A stretch of 15,040 nt of DNA from Candidatus Mcinerneyibacteriota bacterium (GTDB lineage Bacteria; AUK180; JAQVHJ01). The stretch lies in the NCBI GenBank assembly GCA_030630935.1, contig DAOVMD010000021.1:1-15040 (forward strand). The letters are read 5' to 3'. This document shows positions 6,961 to 13,321 of the stretch, one piece after another. The notes beneath the pieces are model-generated. The model was not told the DNA's origin and searched no databases. It worked only from the letters and a program-made list of their open reading frames with translations. Each line of letters begins with the position of its first letter. Within the stretch, counting starts at the first letter, position 1. Made by a program: the position numbers and the translations under genes.

Positions 6961-8331
6961 CTATTTTTTTAATATCTTTTTTTCAAGGTCTTCCATGATA
7001 TTCGTGGCTTTTTTCCTTAATCTTTTAGGGACAGCAAGATAAAATGCAGCAGGGATGATATTAGCATTTTCAACATAGAATATAAAGAAGGGTTCTAATG
7101 AAATCAGTGGAAGAATCGTTTTTGATTTCGTTTGTATAAGAATATCTCTTGCGTATTTTAATCTTGGCTCAGTTAAGTCAAGGTACTTCAGAGATTTCAT
7201 ATTGATAAAAATCTCATCGATTTCCAGGTTTTTATCATTTAACTTGTTGTAAATTATCTCTCTCAATTTGTCAGTGCCAATTTTGTCCAATTCTCGAAGG
7301 ATCTTTTCCGAATCTTTATGGATTTCCGGATTAATTTTTCGATACCCTTGTTTCTTTAAGTATTGCAGAAGTTCTTTCTGTTTAGTATTAAAGATTGGCG
7401 GCACACGATAAGCAATTTTAAAAAGTTTTCTGTATTTAATTCCAATTCCCATCTTCCGGGCAATTGGATCTTTAGATCTGATTAATAATGTTCTAATTTC
7501 ATCATCGGTGTAAATTTGGAATTTTTCAATTTCACCTGCTTGAATTGCTCGTTTAACTCCAGTTTGGATCATGTTTCCAATTACTAATCCCGTGTCGGTT
7601 AAGTAGAAGTTATACATTGAGAGTCGAGCCATTATCATATCTTTAATTGCCGGGATTGCTTTTTCTGATGCAACAAGGTGTTTTCCTTTCCCGGGAATAT
7701 TTTTAATTGAAAAGAATTCTGTTAATGTATCAAGAGAAATATCACCATAGTTTACACCAGAAAATCGACTATCAGTTAACAGGAAAGCTAACTGGTCAAC
7801 ATCGATTGAACCAAAAATTAATTCCTGGAGATATGGTTTCTTTGAATATTTTTTCCTGACTAAATCTGCAATGTCCTGGGGGTTGATTTTATATTTCTTT
7901 AGAATTTTTGGGATTAAACCCACCTTTAAATGTTCCTGTTCCTCTTTGGGTAATTCGAGTTTAACCTTACCTGTGATTAAATTGCAGGTATAATCCATGT
8001 GGTCTTTCTTATATAAGTCGTGATACAGAATTTCTGTAGCATGAGAATATGGGCCATGACCGATATCATGAAGTAATCCGGCACAACCAAGTATTAAAAG
8101 TTCCTTTTTAGATAACTTGAGTTTCTGTCCGAGATCAGTAGCAATATGTGCAACTTCCATTGCGTGTAGTGACCGCGAGTGGTGTGTCCCGGGATATACG
8201 AGATACATAGGTCCCAGCTGACGTATTGTGGTTAATCTCTGAAATTCAGGAGTCTCGATGAGTTCTCCTACTACACCATCAAATGTCATGAGACCAAAAG
8301 ACGGGCTTCGTACTATTTTTTTAAATGACAT
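6961..8331 (-). CDS. HD-domain phosphohydrolase (COG1078, dNTPase-like)
   Basis: This is a 456-residue cytoplasmic protein of the HD superfamily group that includes dGTPases and Bacillus YwfO-type dNTP triphosphohydrolases. The N-terminus has the group's usual run: FQRLTTIRQLG (30-40), a VYPGTHHSRSLH segment (45-56), then HDIGHGPYSH (88-97). A second metal-site stretch, IDVDQLAFLLTDSRFSGV (176-193), keeps Asp177 but has Gln and Ala where many relatives have Arg and Asp, so nucleotide preference may differ. The C-terminal half is helical with no second named domain. The start is clear: AAGGAG five bases before ATG 8331. A minus-strand promoter at 8356-8384 serves it. The reaction, probably release of triphosphate or phosphate from nucleotides, is inferred from family. 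Confidence 0.9.
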   Translation of the reverse strand: MSFKKIVRSPSFGLMTFDGVVGELIETPEFQRLTTIRQLGPMYLVYPGTHHSRSLHAMEVAHIATDLGQKLKLSKKELLILGCAGLLHDIGHGPYSHATEILYHDLYKKDHMDYTCNLITGKVKLELPKEEQEHLKVGLIPKILKKYKINPQDIADLVRKKYSKKPYLQELIFGSIDVDQLAFLLTDSRFSGVNYGDISLDTLTEFFSIKNIPGKGKHLVASEKAIPAIKDMIMARLSMYNFYLTDTGLVIGNMIQTGVKRAIQAGEIEKFQIYTDDEIRTLLIRSKDPIARKMGIGIKYRKLFKIAYRVPPIFNTKQKELLQYLKKQGYRKINPEIHKDSEKILRELDKIGTDKLREIIYNKLNDKNLEIDEIFINMKSLKYLDLTEPRLKYARDILIQTKSKTILPLISLEPFFIFYVENANIIPAAFYLAVPKRLRKKATNIMEDLEKKILKK

Positions 8332-8355
8332 ATTAGCTCCTTGTTATCTAAGGAG

Positions 8356-8384
8356 ATTATATCATATTACTTAAACTAATTCAA
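8356..8384 (-). promoter_or_regulatory. Promoter of the HD phosphohydrolase gene
   Basis: On the minus strand TTGAAT (8384-8379), 17 bases, then TATAAT (8361-8356). The ATG is at 8331, so the leader is about 18 bases and contains AAGGAG. Confidence 0.7.
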
Positions 8385-8402
8385 ACAAATTTATACGGAA
8401 AG

Positions 8403-8411
8403 TTATCCACA
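8403..8411 (+). other. Isolated consensus DnaA-box sequence
   Basis: TTATCCACA matches the DnaA-box consensus exactly. I noticed no second box in this 353-base gap and there is no dnaA or dnaN nearby, so it is reported only as a sequence match, not an origin. The gap also holds a small hairpin, AGCCA-TTTA-TGGCT (8471-8484). Confidence 0.3.
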
Positions 8412-8543
8412 AGTTCTCGGACAACCTTCAAAGAATTTTGTGTAAAATCCGACCGCAGAGAAAAACAAACAGCCATTTATGGCTAGTATGAAAATATTAA
8501 GAAAATTTTGGGGACCCATTTTATAAAAAGTTCATTTTAAAAG

Positions 8544-8582
8544 CGAGATTGCCGCAGTCGCTATGCTCCATCGCAATGACAA
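8544..8582. repeat. REP-like interrupted palindrome
   Basis: ATTGC (8548-8552) and GCAAT (8573-8577) enclose CGCAGTCGCTATGCTCCATC-type sequence. It resembles the scattered intergenic repeats of the GATTGC...TCGC...GCTCC...GCAATGAC kind found in many bacterial genomes. It is seen once in this window. Confidence 0.5.
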
Positions 8583-8630
8583 CTAATGTCTGATAATAAA
8601 ATTTTTAAGGCAAGCATTTGAATTTAGGAC

Positions 8631-8659
8631 TTGACATTTTATTCAACTTGTTTTATAAT
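8631..8659 (+). promoter_or_regulatory. Exact-consensus promoter of the phosphodiesterase gene
   Basis: TTGACA (8631-8636), 17 bases, TATAAT (8654-8659). Start expected near 8666, with AAGGAG (8674-8679) five bases before the ATG at 8685. Confidence 0.9.
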
Positions 8660-8684
8660 AATTTTAAAGAACTAAGGAGAATAA

Positions 8685-9401
8685 ATGAAGGTAATAGGTC
8701 ATCGTGGTGCACGAGGTTTAGCTCCAGAGAATACAATTGCGGGATTCAAGCGCGGGATTGAGGAAGGAAGTGATTATATTGAGTTTGATGTGAATCTCAC
8801 AAAAGATAAAAGGGTTGTTGTTATTCATGATGCGAAGCTTGACAGGACGACTGATTTATCAGGGAAAATTTCTGAGTTAACCTGGTCTGAGATTAACACT
8901 GCTGATGCCGGGAGCTGGTTCTCTACAGAGTATAAAGGGGAGAAGCTTCTTCTCCTTGAAGAGGCATTGGAGTTTATTATTCCTGATGCAATACCAATTA
9001 TTGAATTGAAGATGAATTTTGTTTTGAATCAAGGACTTGAAGATGAAGTTGCAAAGATATGCAATGATTTTATTTTGAAATCGAAGATAATTGTAATTTC
9101 TTTTTTTCATCCTGCATTAAAGAGGATGAAAGATTTATTACCTGAGATCAAGACAGGGATTCTTTATAATTCTGCACTTCTTGAACCCTGGACATTAGCT
9201 GATGCAATTAAGGCAGATTCAATTCACCCCCGTGGTGATGCGATTAGTAAAGAGATTGTTTCCAAATGCCATAACTTAAATTATCCAGTTGGCCCCTGGA
9301 TTGCAAATACAGTTGAGGAGTTCAAATATTTTAAGGGTCTTGGTGTTGATGCGCTTGGAACAGATTTCCCGGATCGATTACGGGAATTTAATTTATTATA
9401 A
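8685..9401 (+). CDS. Glycerophosphodiester phosphodiesterase
   Basis: This is a 238-residue cytoplasmic enzyme of the GDPD family, which splits glycerophosphodiesters into glycerol 3-phosphate and an alcohol. It has the typical short bacterial length and no signal peptide. The catalytic residues are in place: HRGARGLAPENT (6-17) with His6, Arg7 and Glu15; EFDVNLTKD (33-41) with Glu33 and Asp35; IHDAKLDRTT (47-56) with catalytic His48; ELK (107-109); and the late PVGPW (201-205) and ALGTDFPD (223-230) elements. The gene is alone, with an exact-consensus promoter and strong ribosome site in front and a repeat field right after the stop. The likely role is phospholipid headgroup recycling. The exact substrate is not visible. 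Confidence 0.93.
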   Translation: MKVIGHRGARGLAPENTIAGFKRGIEEGSDYIEFDVNLTKDKRVVVIHDAKLDRTTDLSGKISELTWSEINTADAGSWFSTEYKGEKLLLLEEALEFIIPDAIPIIELKMNFVLNQGLEDEVAKICNDFILKSKIIVISFFHPALKRMKDLLPEIKTGILYNSALLEPWTLADAIKADSIHPRGDAISKEIVSKCHNLNYPVGPWIANTVEEFKYFKGLGVDALGTDFPDRLREFNLL

Positions 9402-9503
9402 TAGTTTCGCTTCGCTACACTTCGCTACACATTTATGATTGAATATTGATAATTATTAATTGATAATTAAATATTTGCATTACTTATTATGTTGCTTTTG
9501 TTT

Positions 9504-9537
9504 ATAACGATCAGTGGGGGTGAAACCCCATTGTTAT
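9504..9537. repeat. GC-rich hairpin after the phosphodiesterase gene
   Basis: CAGTGGGG (9512-9519) pairs with CCCCATTG (9526-9533), with one G-T pair and loop GTGAAA. After a three-base bulge, ATAA (9504-9507) can pair with TTAT (9534-9537). No U-tract follows, and it lies over 100 bases past the stop, so a terminator is doubtful. Confidence 0.6.
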
Positions 9538-9576
9538 GGCTAATTATAATACATATCCAAAGTATTAGCTTTCACA

Positions 9577-9595
9577 CCAGTCCAGTTTGGACTGG
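9577..9595. repeat. Perfect 8-bp stem-loop
   Basis: CCAGTCCA (9577-9584) pairs with TGGACTGG (9588-9595) around GTT. It has the same triloop plan as the element tails but an unrelated stem. Confidence 0.7.
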
Positions 9596-9705
9596 CGCAT
9601 GATTAAAGATGATAATGTTTTTGTATTTATATATGACAATGTTATTATCTATAAAACAACTGTTTTCTATTCTCTGCTATCTATTCTCTGCTATCTATTT
9701 TCTGT

Positions 9706-9726
9706 TCAAGCAACGGAGTTGCTTGA
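9706..9726. repeat. Stem-loop tail, 9.7-kb copy
   Basis: TCAAGCAAC (9706-9714) pairs with GTTGCTTGA (9718-9726), loop GGA. The stem matches the 5966-5986 copy and differs from 231-255 by a compensated base pair. Confidence 0.8.
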
Positions 9727-9766
9727 GAATAGCAGGTTGACGACCGAAGGGAGGAAATTGAGTTTA

Positions 9767-9782
9767 CCCCGATGCATCGGGG
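9767..9782. repeat. 16-base perfect palindrome
   Basis: CCCCGATGCATCGGGG is self-complementary throughout, and no U-tract follows. It could be a hairpin at the expense of its centre, or a dimer-binding site. Confidence 0.6.
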
Positions 9783-9962
9783 ATAGAGAAGCGTATCGGG
9801 AGACTTTAAAGAGACTATAGCATCGCTTCGCTCTGCAATTAAGAATGAATAATGAAAAAGTAAAAATTATTTTGCATTAGGTATTACGATGCTTTTATCT
9901 ATAAAACAACTGTTCTCTGCTTTCTGATATCTGCTCTCTGATATCTGCTCTCTGTTCTCTGT

Positions 9963-11393
9963 CTATGTATCAAGGTCAGCAAAAACCATAAGCTTAATTT
10001 CTGACATCTCTTCGATTGCAAACTCCGGGCCTTCTCTTCCTGAGCCGCTGTTTTTTACTCCGCCATAAGGCATATGGTCAACACGCCAGGTAGGGATGTC
10101 GTTAATTATAACTGCACCTGATTCAAGCTTTTCGTATGCAAGGAATGCTTTATTGATTTCACTTGTATAAACTCCTGCATTTAATCCGAACTGCGAATTG
10201 TTAACCCTATCAAGAACATCACTGAAATTATCATACGGAATAAGAACTGCAACAGGTCCAAATATCTCGGACGAATAAATTTTCATATCCGGTTTTATAT
10301 CTTCTACGAGTGTAGGTTCAATAATTGATTTGAATCTCTTACCGCCTGTAATAATATTTGCCCCGTTTTTTTCAGCTTCTTTTAACCACGCTTCAATACG
10401 AACTGCTTCCTTCTCTGAAATGAGAGAACTATACTCCACTTTCTCTTCAGTCGGATTACCAACATTTACTTTTTTAAATGCAGCAGTGAGTCTTTTCTTA
10501 AACTCGTCATAATAAGTTGTATTTATATAAATTCTTTGAGTAGAGATACATACTTGTCCACCATTTGCAAGGACTCCCGTAACGCACCGGGAAATTAATT
10601 TATCCCAATCTCTGATTTCGTCAATGATTAATGGAGAGTTTGCTCCCAGCTCAAGGGAGACTTTTTTCATACCTGAATTGTTTTTTATCCACTTTCCAAC
10701 ACTTGGGCTTCCTGTGAAAGTAATCATATTTATTTTTTCATTCCCGGTTATCCAATCTCCAACAATATCTCCACGTCCTATTACAAGGTTAACTGCATGT
10801 GGAGGAAGTCCTGCTTCAAGAAATAATTCGATTAATTTTATCGAAGTAATAGGTGTAAGGGAAGACGGCTTTAATAAAACAGAATTCCCTGCTGCAATTG
10901 CTGGGGCAATCTTATGAACAACCAGGTTTAACGGGAAATTAAAAGGTGTAATTGCAGCAATTATTCCAAGTGGAAACCTTTCATAAAATAATTTATGTTT
11001 TATTCCTCCCTTTGCAGCATCCGGTACCAAAACCTTTCCTTTAACATGCTTGGCTGCTTCAGCAGAGAACTGAAGGTTTTCAACTGCTCTCCTGACTTCT
11101 CCACGGGAGTACTTAATTGCTTTTCCTGATTCATTTGTAATTACTTGCGCAAACTCTTCTTCCTTTTGTGATAAGAGCTCAGAAACCTTGTGAAGAATTT
11201 CAGCTCTTTGAAATGCAGGGAGATAACGATTTTTTTTAAACCCTAATTCACAGCTCTTAACTGCTAAATCAAAATCTTTTCTTGATGATTCTGCTACCCT
11301 TGCAATCTCTTCTCCTGTGTATGGGTTGAAGACAGAGATATAGTGATCGGAGCTTTTCCATTCACCACTTATGTAAATCTGAAATTCTTCCAT
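9963..11393 (-). CDS. NAD(P)-dependent aldehyde dehydrogenase
   Basis: This is a 476-residue cytoplasmic enzyme of the ALDH superfamily (COG1012), of normal length and intact. It shows the fold in order: an NPYTGEEIA opening (23-31), ITPFNFPLN (148-156) with the oxyanion Asn152, LLKPSS (173-178) with cofactor-binding Lys175, FTGSPSVGKWI (226-236), the general base Glu248 in LELGA, the catalytic Cys282 in GGQVCIS (278-284), EIFGPV (376-381) and the C-terminal MPYGGVKNSGSGREG (441-455). The C-terminal run and the GKAIKYSRGEV segment recall lactaldehyde or GAPN-like dehydrogenases, but the substrate cannot be assigned. The ATG at 11393 follows AAGGT by about 5 bases. A minus-strand promoter precedes it. 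The gene ends inside a repeat body and stands alone. Confidence 0.93.
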   Translation of the reverse strand: MEEFQIYISGEWKSSDHYISVFNPYTGEEIARVAESSRKDFDLAVKSCELGFKKNRYLPAFQRAEILHKVSELLSQKEEEFAQVITNESGKAIKYSRGEVRRAVENLQFSAEAAKHVKGKVLVPDAAKGGIKHKLFYERFPLGIIAAITPFNFPLNLVVHKIAPAIAAGNSVLLKPSSLTPITSIKLIELFLEAGLPPHAVNLVIGRGDIVGDWITGNEKINMITFTGSPSVGKWIKNNSGMKKVSLELGANSPLIIDEIRDWDKLISRCVTGVLANGGQVCISTQRIYINTTYYDEFKKRLTAAFKKVNVGNPTEEKVEYSSLISEKEAVRIEAWLKEAEKNGANIITGGKRFKSIIEPTLVEDIKPDMKIYSSEIFGPVAVLIPYDNFSDVLDRVNNSQFGLNAGVYTSEINKAFLAYEKLESGAVIINDIPTWRVDHMPYGGVKNSGSGREGPEFAIEEMSEIKLMVFADLDT

Positions 11394-11431
11394 TTTGACC
11401 TTTTCGTTTATTTAAAAGTATCACATTGAAA

Positions 11432-11460
11432 AGTATATCATAAATCCAGTTTCAAGTCAA
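11432..11460 (-). promoter_or_regulatory. Promoter of the aldehyde dehydrogenase gene
   Basis: Minus strand: TTGACT (11460-11455), 17 bases, TATACT (11437-11432). It lies back to back with the flippase promoter, with 31 bases between the two -35 boxes. Confidence 0.75.
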
Positions 11461-11491
11461 GCAAAAGAGAAACTCCCGAAAATCAATCATC

Positions 11492-11521
11492 TTGACATTT
11501 AAGTATAATAAATGATATAAT
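11492..11521 (+). promoter_or_regulatory. Promoter of the flippase gene
   Basis: TTGACA (11492-11497), 18 bases, TATAAT (11516-11521). An earlier TATAAT at 11504 is only 6 bases from the -35 box and is unlikely to serve. Leader of about 17 bases. Confidence 0.75.
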
Positions 11522-11544
11522 CAAATCAAACATAAGGAAATTCA

Positions 11545-13002
11545 GTGGATAATGCACGAACCATTGTAAAGAACTCTTTTTTTTTATATGCATCACATCT
11601 GATCACACGAATAGTAAATATTGTTTATATCGGGATATTTGCTCGAAAATTAGGGATTGAAGTTCTTGGTGATTTTGGATTAGTCACAACATTATATTTT
11701 TATTTTGTTACGGTTGTAGAGTTTGGTTTGACTCCTTTATTCATGCGTGAGATAGCAACTGATAAAGCAGGTTCAGGCAAGAAATTCTTTAATATTTTAA
11801 TTGTTAGATATTTATTTTCCGGATTGTCATTCTTAGTAATCTTTCCAATTCAAGGGTTTTTAAATTATCCTCCTGAATTGAAATTATTAATTATCATATA
11901 CTTTATTAATATATTTTTTATACCTATTCAAAGCACTTATGGAGCTTTATTTAAAGGTCACGAGAAATATGAATTTACTTCCATCATCACATTAGTCAGC
12001 AATCTCATTGGGACAGCAGTCAATCTCCTGATAATTTTTATGGGTGGAACACTAAAAGAGATTATACTTGTCAGTATCCCGTTAAATATTATACCGGTGA
12101 TTCTTTATTTTATCTTCGGGAGAAAACTTAATATTGATTATGAATTTAAATTGGATTTAAGGTTAATAGGTAAATTCCTGAAAAAGGGTTTAGTGTTTTT
12201 CCTTGCAGGGATCTTTTTTCAGATTTATTTGAGGACAGACCTGATAATTTTATCTAAGCTATCAACAAAAAAAAGTGTAGGTCTTTATAATTCGGCATTT
12301 AGGATATTCGGTTTTCTTTTAGTGATGTTAAATATTCTTGTTCAGTCCACTTTCCCTACAATGAGTCGTTTATACAAAAATAACTTTGAAAAATTCAAAA
12401 AATTATTTTACGGGTTACTTCGCATTCTTTTATTTGTGTTTTTTCCCTTAGTAATATTCAGCAGTATTTTTTCAAAGGACATCATAATATTAATATTCGG
12501 GAAGGAGTTCATCTCAGCTCATCTTGCTTTAATTCCCTTACTATGGACCTTTTTTATAATTGCTTTTAATACGCCAATTTCACTTTCCTTAGTAACTACC
12601 AAGTATGAGCATTTCACAATGTATACAGCATTATTGGGGGCAATTCTGAATATAATTCTTGATCTCTATTTAATTCCTAAGTATGATATTTTAGGTGCGG
12701 GTCTTGCAACAATTATCCCGCGGCTCGTTAATACTACAATTTTAATGTCTTTATTTTATAAGTACTTCTTTAAGATTGAATGGGTAAAGATAATTAAGAT
12801 TGTGTTTTTAAATATTATATTAGGTATCGGCTTATATTTTTTCAGGGAGTATAATTGGGTAATTGTCCTTAGCGGCTACTTAATACTATATTCACTTTTA
12901 ATTTTTATTTTTAAAATAATTACGGATTATGAAATCAGCCTGATTAAGGGTTTGGTTTTAGACTTTAAAGATCGAATCTCGGGCGGAATGGTTAGTCTCT
13001 GA
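11545..13002 (+). CDS. Polysaccharide/oligosaccharide flippase-like transporter (MOP superfamily)
   Basis: This is a 485-residue polytopic inner-membrane protein with roughly 12-14 hydrophobic segments spread over its whole length. The pattern fits the Wzx/RfbX-type polysaccharide biosynthesis family (PF01943 and relatives), which moves lipid-linked sugars across the membrane. The opening, with a first helix holding a basic/aromatic start then GIFARKLGIEVLGDFGLV (30-47), is typical, as are LRTDLIILSKLS (229-240), VGLYNSAFRI (245-254) and YDILGAGLATIIPRLVN (380-396). The start is GTG, because AAGGA (11534-11538) precedes it and no in-frame ATG is near. No glycosyltransferase genes lie beside it, which is unusual for Wzx, so the substrate and even sugar specificity are uncertain. 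No clear terminator follows. The 193 bases to the tRNA contain only a scrap of repeat body (13015-13031) and a small hairpin (13065-13078). Confidence 0.85.
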   Translation: MDNARTIVKNSFFLYASHLITRIVNIVYIGIFARKLGIEVLGDFGLVTTLYFYFVTVVEFGLTPLFMREIATDKAGSGKKFFNILIVRYLFSGLSFLVIFPIQGFLNYPPELKLLIIIYFINIFFIPIQSTYGALFKGHEKYEFTSIITLVSNLIGTAVNLLIIFMGGTLKEIILVSIPLNIIPVILYFIFGRKLNIDYEFKLDLRLIGKFLKKGLVFFLAGIFFQIYLRTDLIILSKLSTKKSVGLYNSAFRIFGFLLVMLNILVQSTFPTMSRLYKNNFEKFKKLFYGLLRILLFVFFPLVIFSSIFSKDIIILIFGKEFISAHLALIPLLWTFFIIAFNTPISLSLVTTKYEHFTMYTALLGAILNIILDLYLIPKYDILGAGLATIIPRLVNTTILMSLFYKYFFKIEWVKIIKIVFLNIILGIGLYFFREYNWVIVLSGYLILYSLLIFIFKIITDYEISLIKGLVLDFKDRISGGMVSL

Positions 13003-13152
13003 TCACCCTAATTCTGTTATCTAATATCTGAGAAGAGAACGGTGTTATATAAGTTACCCAAATTAGGAATAAATTCCTTCGCATCAGGAAAATCAGAGAT
13101 TTACTTGATACACTCCATATTAAAAAATGGGGAAAGTTCTGGTTCAAAAGTA

Positions 13153-13181
13153 TTGACAAAATAAATAAAGTATGATATCAT
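13153..13181 (+). promoter_or_regulatory. Promoter of the serine tRNA gene
   Basis: TTGACA (13153-13158), 17 bases, TATCAT (13176-13181). It places transcription about 8 bases before the mature tRNA 5' end and may also drive the GGDEF gene. Confidence 0.75.
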
Positions 13182-13195
13182 TAAGTTTAATTTGA

Positions 13196-13285
13196 GGAGA
13201 GGTGCCCGAGTGGCTGAAGGGGGCTGCCTGCTAAGCAGTTGTCCTCGCAAGGGGACCCAGGGTTCGAATCCCTGCCTCTCCGCCA
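13196..13285 (+). tRNA. tRNA-Ser, anticodon GCT
   Basis: This is a complete class II tRNA of 90 bases with an encoded CCA end. Acceptor arms GGAGAGG (13196-13202) and CCTCTCC (13275-13281) pair fully, with discriminator G13282 and CCA 13283-13285. The anticodon loop CTGCTAA (13228-13234) has GCT at 13230-13232, which reads AGC and AGT serine codons. The long variable arm GTCCTC-GCAA-GGGGAC (13241-13256) is the serine hallmark. The T arm is CAGGG-TTCGAAT-CCCTG (13258-13274). Confidence 0.97.
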
Positions 13286-13310
13286 GTCAACAGGGGTTAA
13301 TAAACAACTG

Positions 13311-13315
13311 AGGAG
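13311..13315 (+). promoter_or_regulatory. Ribosome binding site supporting the TTG start
   Basis: AGGAG lies 6 bases before the TTG at 13322. I see no promoter in the 36 bases between the tRNA and this start codon. Confidence 0.8.
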
Positions 13316-13321
13316 AGACGC

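Larger units (their letters stand above)
9402..9962 (+). repeat. Second repeat field: at least three element copies and four hairpins
   Basis: This gene-free stretch is a chain of repeat pieces in plus orientation. A 10-base tandem TTCGCTACAC x2 lies at 9411-9430. A head truncated after TTTATAAC covers about 9474-9508. A fuller copy (about 9636-9727) has TCTATAAAACAACTGTTTTC-type sequence at 9648-9668, two CTATCTATTCTCTG-type units and a stem-loop tail. A further copy (about 9817-9962) opens with 22 bases found identically, on the other strand, at 6580-6601, followed by AAGAATGAATAATGAA, TTTTGCATTA, ATTACGATGCTTTT, the head at 9898-9919 and a long CTGATATCTGCTCT body that runs into the stop codon of the aldehyde dehydrogenase gene. 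A 77-codon open frame across 9587-9820 is made of repeat sequence and is not called. Confidence 0.75.

Noticed and set aside
8403-8411. DnaA box as a sign of a replication origin
   Set aside because: One exact box with no cluster, no dnaA/dnaN context and no obvious unwinding-element arrangement.
9587-9820. Open frame of 77 codons in the second repeat field
   Set aside because: It spans repeat heads, bodies and two hairpins; there is no ribosome site and the protein has no family resemblance.
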